Virus record (IMG/VR): IMGVR_UViG_3300043446_000435
Coordinates: 21,441-85,440 of that record
Reading direction: 5' to 3' (one strand)
Length of the DNA stretch: 64,000 nucleotides
Origin: a virus
The position numbers and the translations under genes were made by a program. The notes under the pieces were generated by a model, which saw only the letters and a list, made by a program, of their open reading frames with translations, was not told where the DNA came from and ran no database searches. Shown here in pieces: positions 14,228 through 22,923 of this stretch; the first letter of the stretch is position 1; the number at the start of each line of letters is the position of its first letter.

Positions 14228-15088
14228 ATGATTCTCGTGGATTTTAGCCAAGTCATGATTTCTAACATCATGATGCAACTAGCCAACAACGAAAGTAAAC
14301 TCGACGAAGATATGGTAAGACACATGGTTCTTGCCAGTCTTCGACTATACAAGCGCAAGTTTGGCTCAGAGTATGGCGAACTCGTTATCTGTGCTGACGG
14401 TCCAAATTGTTGGCGCAAAGAAGTATTCCCTCACTACAAGGCTGGCAGACGTAAGGCTCGTGAGAAATCGCAGCATGACTGGTCGACGATCTTCAATGCG
14501 CTGCACAAGATTCGCGATGAGATCGCTGATAATATGCCGTATCCTGTTCTGCGCTTCGAACGTGCGGAAGCTGACGACATCATTGGTGCTCTGTGTCATG
14601 CGTTTGGTCAGCACGGCGTAGTCACAGAAAAGATTCTGATTGTGTCCGGCGACAAAGATTTCGTTCAGTTGCAGAAGTATGATAACGTCAATCAGTATTC
14701 GCCAATCATGAAGAAGTTCGTGACTCCTGACGTTAATCCTGAGCGGTTCAAGCAGTATCACATTCTGCAAGGCGATAGTGGTGACGGTGTGCCTAACTTC
14801 TTGTCGGCTGACGACACATTTGTGTCTGGTAGTCGTCAGAAACCACTCCCTAAGAAAAAGCTCGAAGAGTGGACTCTGCTTCAGCCTGAAGACTACTGTC
14901 AGGGTGAGATGCTTCGCAACTATCATCGCAACAAGATGATGGTTGATCTAGACTGCATCCCAGATTCATTGCAGAACGAGATTGTGTCTAAATACAACGA
15001 GTATGAACGTAATCCTCGTAACAAGATTTTCAACTATTTCGTTCAGCATAAGCTGCGTCAGCTGACAGAAGCTATCTCGGAATTCTAA
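14228..15088 (+). CDS. rnh: T4-type RNase H / 5'-3' exonuclease
   Basis: 286 residues, close to the length of T4 RNase H (305). The early ILVDFS, the ERAEADDIIGALCH motif near residue 110 and SGDKDFVQLQ near 140 supply the metal-binding aspartates. GDSGDGVPNFL matches the helix-three-turn-helix DNA-binding part of FEN-type nucleases. It would remove lagging-strand RNA primers during phage replication. The gene is followed directly (ATG over the stop) by the methyltransferase-like gene. Confidence 0.9.
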   Translation: MILVDFSQVMISNIMMQLANNESKLDEDMVRHMVLASLRLYKRKFGSEYGELVICADGPNCWRKEVFPHYKAGRRKAREKSQHDWSTIFNALHKIRDEIADNMPYPVLRFERAEADDIIGALCHAFGQHGVVTEKILIVSGDKDFVQLQKYDNVNQYSPIMKKFVTPDVNPERFKQYHILQGDSGDGVPNFLSADDTFVSGSRQKPLPKKKLEEWTLLQPEDYCQGEMLRNYHRNKMMVDLDCIPDSLQNEIVSKYNEYERNPRNKIFNYFVQHKLRQLTEAISEF

Positions 15089-15678
15089 TGATAACATGGA
15101 GCAGAAACTACGACGAGTATGTTATCGAGAAGTATGGTAAAGAATATCTTGACGCTATTCGAACGCCAGCTCGATATCAATTTCCAACGAAAGAAGGGAT
15201 GAGATACTTTCCGTATTTCTGCTATCGTTTTAACATCAACTCTGTTATAGACTATGGTGCTGGATACCATCGTATGATGGAAGTTCCGAGCGATGTTTCC
15301 GTGGTCTATTACGATCCTTATATTAAAGACATAAGTAGAAGACCAGAACAATCTGCGGATGCTATCATTCTGTATAATGTTATCAATGGTATTGAGCCAG
15401 ATTTCATTGAAGAATTCCTAGATGACGTTCGTAAACTGTGTAACGAATATGTGTTCTGTGTCTTGAGAACTCCTGGTTTATATGGTACTACGATCGAAAC
15501 GTATCGTGAGAAATTCGTAAAGCGAGGATTCATCATATTCGAAGAACATCTTCAAACTCTAGATGAGTTCTATGAAAAAACTGAAAACAGTAACTTCGAT
15601 GCCCTTTTCAAAAAAAGAGGTGCTCGTATTAAGAATGAAATGTATTTCGCCATACTAAAGAAAGATCCAAACTTCTGA
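15088..15678 (+). CDS. methyltransferase-like Rossmann protein
   Basis: 196 residues. VIDYGAGYHR is a good motif I of class I SAM-dependent methyltransferases, YYDPY a motif II acid, and SADAIILYNVING a motif IV region. No DPPY/NPPY or PC motif of DNA methyltransferases is seen, so a DNA base is not an obvious substrate. It overlaps rnh by one base. A small-molecule or protein substrate is equally possible. Confidence 0.6.
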   Translation: MITWSRNYDEYVIEKYGKEYLDAIRTPARYQFPTKEGMRYFPYFCYRFNINSVIDYGAGYHRMMEVPSDVSVVYYDPYIKDISRRPEQSADAIILYNVINGIEPDFIEEFLDDVRKLCNEYVFCVLRTPGLYGTTIETYREKFVKRGFIIFEEHLQTLDEFYEKTENSNFDALFKKRGARIKNEMYFAILKKDPNF

Positions 15679-15685
15679 GGCTCAA

Positions 15686-15886
15686 ATGACAATACACATG
15701 GCTATCCAAATCCTGCTTACGATTTTTGTTACAGGTACTTGCACATTACTGGCTATCAACTTTATCACAATCGCGAAAGATCAGATTAAGCTGCAGAAGT
15801 GGTTTACTCTGACAGCACGATCATTGTTCGTGTTTCACATGATTGCAATTCCTGCTGCTATTATCAATCTTATCTGGAGTTTCTAA
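15686..15886 (+). CDS. small two-helix membrane protein
   Basis: 66 residues with two hydrophobic helices (about residues 5-27 and 44-64) and a short basic loop between them. GAGG precedes the ATG. The stop overlaps the next start. Inner-membrane location is predicted; no family recognised. Superinfection immunity or lysis-related roles are typical for such phage proteins but unproven here. Confidence 0.6.
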   Translation: MTIHMAIQILLTIFVTGTCTLLAINFITIAKDQIKLQKWFTLTARSLFVFHMIAIPAAIINLIWSF

Positions 15887-16293
15887 TGATCGATCTGAAT
15901 AAGTATGCCGACTTTGTTATGGCTGTTACGAGTAAGGAAAGCCGTGAAGTCGAACAGTTCATCGAACGACTCAAAGAAGTTCATTACGGAAACAGCACTC
16001 TGAATGGTTCTCTTCTCCTGACCGCCATGATCGGTATGACGAGTGAAGCGGGCGAAGCGCAGGAAATCATCAAGAAAGTTCTGTTCCAGGGCAAACCATT
16101 CACAGATGAAACTCGCGCGCACTTGAGCAAAGAACTTGGTGACGTCATTTGGTATTGGGTCAATGCTTGTAATGCTCTTGGTCTGAATCCAAACGAAGTT
16201 GTTCAGCAGAACGTAGAAAAGCTGCAAGCTCGTTATCCAGGCGGAACGTTCAACGCCCACTATTCTGAAAATCGCAGAGAAGGTGATATCTAA
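15886..16293 (+). CDS. mazG: MazG-like nucleotide pyrophosphohydrolase
   Basis: 135 residues. The segment GMTSEAGEAQEIIKKVLFQG, followed by LSKELGDVIWYWVNAC, holds the ExxE and ExxD metal-binding motifs of the all-alpha NTP pyrophosphatase superfamily. Phage MazG proteins of T4-like phages hydrolyse (d)NTPs. The ATG at 15886 overlaps the previous stop; the upstream open frame is a shadow. Confidence 0.88.
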   Translation: MIDLNKYADFVMAVTSKESREVEQFIERLKEVHYGNSTLNGSLLLTAMIGMTSEAGEAQEIIKKVLFQGKPFTDETRAHLSKELGDVIWYWVNACNALGLNPNEVVQQNVEKLQARYPGGTFNAHYSENRREGDI

Positions 16294-16604
16294 TGTCTAA
16301 GCTCGTAATGGTTGATGTTTTGTCATCGTTCCGTATGCGTTATGTCGTTCAGGTGGAAGATGATATTCGTGATGCGCTCGATGAAGTAACATGGCGCGAA
16401 ACTGATGGTTCGTTCAAAGAATTCAGTCAGAAACATATTGATCCTACCGCGATCATTGACTATCGCGAGATTACAGAAGAAGAATATCTCAAGCTCTTTG
16501 ATCAAGACAACGATTATCTTGCTGGCTGGTCTGACGAACAGAAGAAATCTTTTATAAATGTAATTGAGTATAAAGAACACGAGGAGATTGACGATGGCGC
16601 TTGA
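16293..16604 (+). CDS. conserved phage protein, function unknown
   Basis: 103 residues, acidic. SSFRMRYVVQV and EEEYLKLFDQDNDYLAGW resemble small conserved proteins found in diverse T4-like phages without known function. Overlaps both neighbours, so it is part of the mazG operon. Confidence 0.65.
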   Translation: MSKLVMVDVLSSFRMRYVVQVEDDIRDALDEVTWRETDGSFKEFSQKHIDPTAIIDYREITEEEYLKLFDQDNDYLAGWSDEQKKSFINVIEYKEHEEIDDGA

Positions 16605-17175
16605 TACAAACAAATGTATGGCTACGATTGTAGAAAAGATTGAAGCACAAACCACAAAAGAACGACAAGTCGACTTTCTAAAGCTGCATAGTTCTTATGC
16701 TCTTAAGGCTGTTCTCGGCTATGGTATGGATCCAGGCGTGAAGTGGTTGCTTCCAGATGGCGATCCGCCGTATCGTCCACTTTTCGATGCTTCAGACCAG
16801 GAAGGTCGTTTCTATGTCGAATGTAAGAAACTGATTTACTTCGTTGATAGCCCAGAAGGACGTGAAGTAAAGCAATTGAAGCGTGAACAGCTGTTCATTC
16901 AAGTTCTCGAGTCGATTGATGCGCGCGATGCAAAGCTGCTTCTTCGTATGAAAAATCGTCAGATTAAGATTATGCCAGAAGCCATCGCAGAAGCGTTTCC
17001 TAATCTATGGGAAGCATGGGGTCGGAACGTGGCAAAGCCTGTCGCTCCGCTTCCTCCAGTAGTGCAGGAGGTAGAACTTGACGACTCTACGTTTCCGGAA
17101 TATAATGAATCTCAAGTTCCTGTCAAACGTGGGCGCGGTCGTCCGAAAGGTTCTACTAAGAAGGCGGTAGCATGA
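16594..17175 (+). CDS. conserved T4-like protein (DUF6433 type) with AT-hook-like tail
   Basis: 193 residues from ATG 16594 (GAGGAG upstream; the open frame to 16564 is a shadow). The helical body with LKLHSSYALKAVLGYGMDP and WLLPDGDPPYRP is typical of a conserved T4-like family of unknown function. The last 20 residues contain KRGRGRPKGSTKK, matching the RGRP core of AT-hook DNA-binding motifs, which suggests contact with the DNA minor groove. Confidence 0.65.
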   Translation: MALDTNKCMATIVEKIEAQTTKERQVDFLKLHSSYALKAVLGYGMDPGVKWLLPDGDPPYRPLFDASDQEGRFYVECKKLIYFVDSPEGREVKQLKREQLFIQVLESIDARDAKLLLRMKNRQIKIMPEAIAEAFPNLWEAWGRNVAKPVAPLPPVVQEVELDDSTFPEYNESQVPVKRGRGRPKGSTKKAVA

Positions 17176-17750
17176 ATACGGCATTTATCATTGGTAACGG
17201 TACGAGCCGCAAAGGCTTTGATCTTACTCGTCTGAAACAATACGGCACGGTGTTTGGTTGCAATGCGCTTTATCGTGATTTCCCTGATTACTCTCTTCCT
17301 GATTTCCTCGTTAGTATTGATGACGGTATTATTGCAGAAATAGAATCGTCATCATTCCCTTCCAAGCGTTTCATCGTTCCGCCTATCGAAGAACGATGGG
17401 AGCCTGCTGAAGCCAATCCTCGTCGTCCTCGTAGCAACGCTGGTATCAATGCTATGCGTGAAGCGATCAAGATGGGATACAATCAGCTGATTTGTCTTGG
17501 TTTTGATTTCATGGTTCATGATGCGAAACAGTCTGTTTCTAACGTCTATGACGGTACAGATAACTACGGCATGGAAGTTCGTGCGCGAGCGGAGGATAAT
17601 CCTGGGCGTGTGAACTATCTTCAGTGGCTTGTTGCAAGTAATCCTAGCGTAGACTTTATCTTTATCTTCCCAGAAGATGTGACTGTTTCGACACTCATTG
17701 GAAAAAACGTATTCGTGAACTCCTATGAGAATCTCCTAAAGCATACATAG
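17172..17750 (+). CDS. sialyltransferase-like / DUF115-like Rossmann protein
   Basis: 192 residues. FIIGNGTSRKGFDLTRL, then FGCNALYRDF and DFLVSIDD, are reminiscent of the nucleotide-binding half of bacterial sialyltransferase-like and DUF115-like proteins. A C-terminal LICLGFDFMVHD strand follows. The actual reaction is unknown. It directly precedes the TET-like dioxygenase and may belong to the same pathway. Confidence 0.5.
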   Translation: MNTAFIIGNGTSRKGFDLTRLKQYGTVFGCNALYRDFPDYSLPDFLVSIDDGIIAEIESSSFPSKRFIVPPIEERWEPAEANPRRPRSNAGINAMREAIKMGYNQLICLGFDFMVHDAKQSVSNVYDGTDNYGMEVRARAEDNPGRVNYLQWLVASNPSVDFIFIFPEDVTVSTLIGKNVFVNSYENLLKHT

Positions 17751-17769
17751 TAGCAGAAGGAGGATATCC

Positions 17770-19155
17770 ATGGTTAAACAGATTTTTCTCGAACGTTCTG
17801 ATGTAGGTAAGATGGAGCATGTTCTAGGTAAGTTCCTGGATCATGACTGCTACGACATCGTTCTTAATGAAGATACAGATGTCTATGAGCCACTGACTCC
17901 ATTGCAGATTGCTATGGGTGAAACTCATAGTGAAAAGAACATCCTTTGCAAGTTTCGCAAGAATGTGTTCCCTAAAGAAATGACAGACGCAGCCTATGTC
18001 GCGCTTCGTTCTGGCGCTCTTATGTCGGACAATCGCGGGCTTGCTGCTGGTATTGAACGCGACACAGAGTTCCAGAAACTACCAGACGGTCAAGGTTCTC
18101 GTCGTTGGGTTACACAGCGCGAAAAGGCTATCTTGCAGTATATCATGGACGGTAGTCCTAAGTCGATTACTGGTGAAGATAGACTTCTTGAGATCTACGA
18201 AACTACGCCAAACAAACCATTGCAAGGTCGTGGCTCTGGAGCCAACAAAGCTGTAGCTGAAATTGGTGCTGGTGCTATCTGGATCGTTCACAAGACTACA
18301 GAGTTCAACTTCGACGATTGGTTCTTTAGCATTAAAGATCTTGACGCTGACGGACGTAGAGATAAAGCGCAGTATGTTCTTGACGAGTTGATTTCTGCTT
18401 CTACATATGCTAACGGTGTTCGTTCTGGTGTCGGTGGATTCATGGATCGTTATCCACGTATCCCATTCTGTCGTGAAACTGGCTGGAGTGCGAATCATAA
18501 GCATCTATACGAAGATGCTCTTCCATTGTTCCAAGCTGCTGCTAATGTGTTCAAGAACGAGCTTCCTACACGATACATTGGTCAGATGGAAGCTATGGAA
18601 AAGCTAGGATCAGATTGGCAAATTGGTAATACGCCTTACACAACTTTGACGATCAATCGCGACTTCCGCACAGCAGCGCATCGTGACGTTGGTGATCTAT
18701 GTGAGTCATGGGAGTCGCACGAAAACCCACGTGGCTTTTCGAATCTGCTTGTGTTAGATAATGGTAAAGAATATGATGGTTTCTATCTGTGTTTCCCCGA
18801 GTTTCGCGTAGCAGCTAACATTCGTGCTGGTGATATGATTCTCATGAACGCTCATAGAATCCACAGCAACTCACCTTCGTTCAATTACGAAGAAGGGTTC
18901 GAGCGTATGTCAGTCGTGATGTATTTCCGTGAGTCTATGCTTGAGTGTGGCTCTAAGAAATATGAAGAAACTCGTAAGAACTTTGTCTATATGCGCCGTG
19001 ACGATAAAACTCATCCTCTGTGGCATAGTGGATGGAACGGCGTATCGCCTGGAATGTGGGATACTGAAGAGTGGGCGAACTATCTTGGTCACAACGGATT
19101 CCACGAAGAAGCAAATGAGTTGCTACATAAGTTAGGGCTTGAGCCAACACACTAA
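17770..19155 (+). CDS. TET/JBP-like 2-oxoglutarate-Fe(II) dioxygenase
   Basis: 461 residues. The double-stranded beta-helix core carries H304-x-D306 (AAHRDVGD) and H365 (RIHSNSP) as iron ligands, and R379 (FERMSVV) as the 2-oxoglutarate anchor. GFSNLLVL and DGFYLCFPEFRVAANIRAGDMILM are the conserved strands of the TET/JBP family, which oxidises the 5-methyl group of pyrimidines in DNA. Phage members act in cytosine hypermodification. AGGAGG precedes the ATG. Downstream are a nucleotidyltransferase-kinase and a TET-associated-type glycosyltransferase, consistent with oxidation followed by glycosylation. No cytosine-5 methyltransferase is visible in the window. Confidence 0.82.
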   Translation: MVKQIFLERSDVGKMEHVLGKFLDHDCYDIVLNEDTDVYEPLTPLQIAMGETHSEKNILCKFRKNVFPKEMTDAAYVALRSGALMSDNRGLAAGIERDTEFQKLPDGQGSRRWVTQREKAILQYIMDGSPKSITGEDRLLEIYETTPNKPLQGRGSGANKAVAEIGAGAIWIVHKTTEFNFDDWFFSIKDLDADGRRDKAQYVLDELISASTYANGVRSGVGGFMDRYPRIPFCRETGWSANHKHLYEDALPLFQAAANVFKNELPTRYIGQMEAMEKLGSDWQIGNTPYTTLTINRDFRTAAHRDVGDLCESWESHENPRGFSNLLVLDNGKEYDGFYLCFPEFRVAANIRAGDMILMNAHRIHSNSPSFNYEEGFERMSVVMYFRESMLECGSKKYEETRKNFVYMRRDDKTHPLWHSGWNGVSPGMWDTEEWANYLGHNGFHEEANELLHKLGLEPTH

Positions 19156-19169
19156 CATAAGGATTCGTC

Positions 19170-20732
19170 ATGTATTGTGTGATTCCTGCGGCAGGACGCG
19201 GTGTTCGTTTCAACGAACTAGGTAAAAACTATCCTAAATGCGTCCTGCCGTATCAGGACATTCCGATCATTGTTCACAACATTCGTCTTGCGCTCGAGAG
19301 CGGTGCTCGTGAAGTTGCTATCGTGGTTGGACATCAGGCTAACAAGATTCGCGAGATCGTTGGGATGTATTTTCCTGACGATCCGCGCATTCGTTTCGCA
19401 GACTACCAACAGGCTGCTGGAAAAGATGGTCCTGGTGTTTCGATCTATTGTGGTATACCTAACGATATCGGCGAAGAGCCAATTCTAGTTCTGCTTTCAG
19501 ATATCGTTGTTCATAATGTCGTTTGCTTTGCTGACATGAGAACATCTTGGATAACAACACAGAAAGTTCCTGATTGGGAACGCTGGTGTATGGTAGAAAC
19601 GAAAGATGGAACTGTCGTAGAGTTTCATGATAAGCCTCGCGATATGCCTCCGACTAATCTTGCAGTTAGCGGAGTCTATTATTTCACAGATGCGTCTTGG
19701 TTTCGCAGCTGTATGATTGATGCGATTCACGGGACACGTCAAGGCGAAGTTCAAATCTCTTCTGCGATGTCGCGTTACATGAAAAAGAACTCGATCTATA
19801 CGAAGTCAGTCAAGATTGTTGACTTTGGTACTTTGCAGGAGTATCTTGAGAATCGTGGTGTGAAGAACTCGCGTTCGTTCAATACGCTGTTTCCATCTCC
19901 AGACGGCTCGACGATTACCAAAACTTCTGTCGTGCAGCCTGAGAAAATTCATGCTGAAGCGAACTGGTACGACAATCTTCCGACTCCTATCAAAGTGATG
20001 ACGCCACGTATCTTTGACAAAAAGCTGTATGGTGATCGTCCGACTTATACGATGGAACGTGTTGATAGCCCTACTCTGCGTGAGCTTTATCTGTATCTAG
20101 AATCTGATCCTATCTTCTGGGCTGAGATTTACACGAAGCTGTTCCAGCTGACGGATAAGTTCAAGTTCTACTTCAAGCCTGGAAAACCTCAGTTCTTTAA
20201 TCAAGTCGTCAAGAAAACGTTCGACAGATACGATGCGATTCGTGATGGTATTCTAGAAGATGAAGATTACGACTTCATTGATAAGTTTGCTCGTATGGTA
20301 AGAGCAAGCGAGTTTGAAGTTTTCCCCGATTCACTATATCATGGTGATCTTTGCTTCTCAAACATTTTCTATCATCCAGGAAGCAAGCAGATCAAGATGA
20401 TTGATCCTCGTGGCGAAGCGTATGGTAACATTCTGTATGACTTGGCTAAGATTACTCACTCTGCCTACTATCCATACGATTATGTTGATGCCGAGCTGTA
20501 TCTCACCAAAGATGGGCAAACTATCTACTTCGATGCTGGCAAAGAACAAGCCCGCCACGCATATAAGACTCTTTTTGTAGATAAATATGGCGAAGAAACG
20601 TGGCGTCTAACTTTGTTCTTGACAGCTTCGCTTTTTTTGAGTATGATACCTTTACATGATCACAATGAAAGGAATCAGGAGTTATATTATGCCCTCTATC
20701 GTAAGGCGCGCTCAGACGCCGGATTTGTTTGA
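19170..20732 (+). CDS. nucleotidyltransferase fused to an aminoglycoside/choline-kinase-like domain
   Basis: 520 residues in two domains. Residues 1-225 are a sugar-nucleotide transferase: VIPAAGRGVRF, then KNYPKCVLP, are the nucleotide-binding loop and lysine, and LLSDIV the metal site. Residues about 260-520 are a kinase of the APH/choline-kinase fold with HGDLCFSN (391-398) as catalytic loop and IDPRG (411-415) in place of the metal-binding DFG. The fusion resembles LicC/LicA-type activation of a small alcohol or sugar: phosphorylation followed by NDP/CDP transfer. It would make an activated donor for the nearby glycosyltransferase. Confidence 0.8.
   Translation: MYCVIPAAGRGVRFNELGKNYPKCVLPYQDIPIIVHNIRLALESGAREVAIVVGHQANKIREIVGMYFPDDPRIRFADYQQAAGKDGPGVSIYCGIPNDIGEEPILVLLSDIVVHNVVCFADMRTSWITTQKVPDWERWCMVETKDGTVVEFHDKPRDMPPTNLAVSGVYYFTDASWFRSCMIDAIHGTRQGEVQISSAMSRYMKKNSIYTKSVKIVDFGTLQEYLENRGVKNSRSFNTLFPSPDGSTITKTSVVQPEKIHAEANWYDNLPTPIKVMTPRIFDKKLYGDRPTYTMERVDSPTLRELYLYLESDPIFWAEIYTKLFQLTDKFKFYFKPGKPQFFNQVVKKTFDRYDAIRDGILEDEDYDFIDKFARMVRASEFEVFPDSLYHGDLCFSNIFYHPGSKQIKMIDPRGEAYGNILYDLAKITHSAYYPYDYVDAELYLTKDGQTIYFDAGKEQARHAYKTLFVDKYGEETWRLTLFLTASLFLSMIPLHDHNERNQELYYALYRKARSDAGFV
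20619..20647 (+). promoter_or_regulatory. sigma-70-type promoter inside a gene
   Basis: TTGACA 20619-20624, 17-bp spacer containing a T7 run, TATGAT 20642-20647. It lies inside the 3' end of the fusion gene and gives the HAD gene at 20689 its own start. Confidence 0.8.
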
Positions 20733-21081
20733 AAACAGCCTCGTCGTCGACTTGGATCACACGCTCTGCGTTGGTGATCTAGGTATCGAAAGTTCTCTCA
20801 TCCGCTACGCAACTGCAAAACCAATCCCAGAAACTATTCAGAAACTCCGCGAAGCTCACAAGAAAGGATGGTATATCACTATCCTTACTGCGCGTCATAT
20901 GCGTTCTTGTAACAACGATGCAGAGTTTGCTTTCAACAAGCTCGGTCAGGTCACTGCTGACTGGCTGGATCAACACAATGTTCCCTTCGATCAGCTAGTC
21001 TTTGGTAAGCCATATGGTATGTGGTATATCGACGATAAGGCAATGACCTTGGATATGTTCCTCAATGACTTCACCGCTTAA
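20689..21081 (+). CDS. HAD-superfamily phosphatase, capsule/Kdo-type
   Basis: 130 residues from ATG 20689, which has AGGAG seven bases upstream. Motif I VVDLDHTLC (two aspartates), motif II TILTARHM and a C-terminal YIDDKAM carry the complete HAD active site. Small HAD phosphatases of this size occur in capsule and Kdo biosynthesis clusters and remove a sugar phosphate. Given kdsA at 37097 and the sugar-activating fusion upstream, a role in making a modified sugar is a reasonable inference. Confidence 0.75.
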   Translation: MPSIVRRAQTPDLFENSLVVDLDHTLCVGDLGIESSLIRYATAKPIPETIQKLREAHKKGWYITILTARHMRSCNNDAEFAFNKLGQVTADWLDQHNVPFDQLVFGKPYGMWYIDDKAMTLDMFLNDFTA

Positions 21082-21901
21082 GATTATCATCACTACGTTC
21101 ATGCGCGAGCAGCAACAGAGGGCTATCCATCAGATCCCGAAGTCGTTGCACGATCGCGTGTATATGTTCACGCGAGAAGATCGCGTAGAGGAGCTCCGTA
21201 AGCATGTTCCAGACACGATCAATATCATCGGCAATCCTATGGACATTGATGGGATTGCTGATATCCGTCAGCGTTGCATTGATCATCCGCTAGTAGGTAA
21301 AGGTAAGGTCTGGTTCATTGACGATCTAGTCACGTTTGGCTGGCGCAACGAACAGATGAAACAGTTCAACGGAATGGAAGAAACCGAATGGTTGAAAATG
21401 TATCAGATGGTCGAGACGCTGCTCGACGACTATATGCAAGTGGGCTTTTCTGCTCGTGGTGGAAACAATCACGTCGAGGAAGATACGAAAGAAGTCGGGA
21501 GAGCCTACACGACTTACGGGCTTCGCACAGACTTGATGCTGAAAGAGGGAATTCGCTTCGACGGTATGTATCAGCTAAATAAAGAAGTCAAGCTCTACGA
21601 AGATTACTGGATCACACTACGGATGCTGACCAGCGGTTTCAAGAACTGCATCATCTATAAGTATTTCTTCAACTACACCCACAACAACGCGGGCGGTAAC
21701 TCTACGTTCCGAACACTAGAGCTTCAGGAACAAGCCGCCCTCGAACTCAAGAAACATTTCCCACAATTCGTAACAGTAGAAACCAAGGAAGGTGCTTGGG
21801 GTAAGATGGGTATGGAGAATCGTAAAGAAGTTCGTATCCAATGGTTGAAGGCGTATCAAAGTTCTCAGTTTACAAACAATCTCGAAGAGTTCTTCGGATA
21901 A
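21065..21901 (+). CDS. TET-associated-type glycosyltransferase (TAGT-like)
   Basis: 278 residues. The GT-A-like core shows a metal-binding FIDDL (residues 84-88), VGFSARGGNNH (126-136) and a late YEDYWITL (178-185). This pattern is that of the TET-associated glycosyltransferases found beside phage TET enzymes, proposed to glycosylate 5-hydroxymethylcytosine in DNA. It overlaps the HAD gene by 17 bp. With the TET at 17770 only three genes away, function in DNA hypermodification is the leading explanation. A glycan acceptor is the alternative. Confidence 0.7.
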   Translation: MTSPLKIIITTFMREQQQRAIHQIPKSLHDRVYMFTREDRVEELRKHVPDTINIIGNPMDIDGIADIRQRCIDHPLVGKGKVWFIDDLVTFGWRNEQMKQFNGMEETEWLKMYQMVETLLDDYMQVGFSARGGNNHVEEDTKEVGRAYTTYGLRTDLMLKEGIRFDGMYQLNKEVKLYEDYWITLRMLTSGFKNCIIYKYFFNYTHNNAGGNSTFRTLELQEQAALELKKHFPQFVTVETKEGAWGKMGMENRKEVRIQWLKAYQSSQFTNNLEEFFG

Positions 21902-21914
21902 GAAGGGAAAGCAT

Positions 21915-22262
21915 ATGGACTATACTCAATATATCGTCAACATCGCAGTGGTTGCTTCTAGCTGGATGATAGGTATATTTCTTGCACGTTTCGTTCTGCG
22001 TCGTTTCTTTGGTGTAAATCCAGAAGGTCCAGAAATGATGGGTGGTGGCGTAACGACGGATGACGTTCTTGCTATCGACAAAGCAGAAATGCCATACATT
22101 CCTGTTAAGATCACTAAAGAACATGGTATCTACTATGCTTGGTTCACGAACAATGACAAGTTTATCGGACAAGCAGAAAAGGTAGAAGAACTTGAAATGA
22201 TGGCTTATCGTCATCTCATGAAGCTCGTGAATCTTCGTATGGAAATCAAGGTGGATGAGTAA
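21915..22262 (+). CDS. single-span membrane protein
   Basis: 115 residues. A short periplasmic N-terminus, one transmembrane helix (about residues 8-28) followed by RRFF, a Gly/Met linker, then a soluble C-terminal domain of about 65 residues (VKITKEHGIYYAWFTNNDKF). No family recognised. It overlaps the SDR gene by 8 bp. Confidence 0.6.
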   Translation: MDYTQYIVNIAVVASSWMIGIFLARFVLRRFFGVNPEGPEMMGGGVTTDDVLAIDKAEMPYIPVKITKEHGIYYAWFTNNDKFIGQAEKVEELEMMAYRHLMKLVNLRMEIKVDE

Positions 22263-22914
22263 AGTAGCAATTATCACAGGCGCAACTAGCTGGATGGCTC
22301 TTGCGACTCATTACAAGCTGACAGACATGGGCTGGACTACAGTTCTCTGTTCGCATCAAGATATGGATGTTGATAATCCCGAAGCAGTTTATGAATACTT
22401 CGACAAGCAGATCAAGTTCTATGGTCAGATCCACGCGGTAGTCAACATCGCAGGTAAGTCTTTAGAAAAGATGTTTCATGAAACGACTCCAGAAGAATTC
22501 GACGATATCCTCGGCGCAAATTTTAGAGGCGTTATCAATACGACTCGCGCGATCCTTCCGCACTTCATGGAGAACTATGAAGGCAATATCGTAGGCATCG
22601 TTTCTAAAGGAGCATACTGTGGGTTCCCACGAAAAAGCGCATACTCAACCGCAAAAGCAGCAATCAATATCTTCATCAAAAGTATTGCGCAGGAATACGG
22701 CTCATACAACATTCGTGCCAACACTATCTTGCCAGGATACACTAAAAATAAACGTCACTCGAAACCCAACCCGTCTTTCAGTCATGCTTCCCCGCTAGGA
22801 CGTATCACTTATCCAGAAGATGTAGGTAAAGCTGTTGGATTCTTGTTATCTGACGATGCATCGCACATCACTGGTTCGTGCTTGGACATCTCAGGCGGAA
22901 CTGCACTACACTAG
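22255..22914 (+). CDS. short-chain dehydrogenase/reductase (SDR)
   Basis: 219 residues. VAIITGATSWMALATHY is the NAD(P)-binding strand, although the usual GxxxGxG has only part of its glycines. NIAGKS replaces NNAG. YSTAKAA gives the catalytic Tyr-x-x-x-Lys. The C-terminal ITGSCLDISGG is typical. It probably oxidises or reduces a sugar or other alcohol in the modification pathway. The ATG overlaps the previous gene. Confidence 0.8.
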   Translation: MSKVAIITGATSWMALATHYKLTDMGWTTVLCSHQDMDVDNPEAVYEYFDKQIKFYGQIHAVVNIAGKSLEKMFHETTPEEFDDILGANFRGVINTTRAILPHFMENYEGNIVGIVSKGAYCGFPRKSAYSTAKAAINIFIKSIAQEYGSYNIRANTILPGYTKNKRHSKPNPSFSHASPLGRITYPEDVGKAVGFLLSDDASHITGSCLDISGGTALH

Positions 22915-22923
22915 GAGAAAGAA

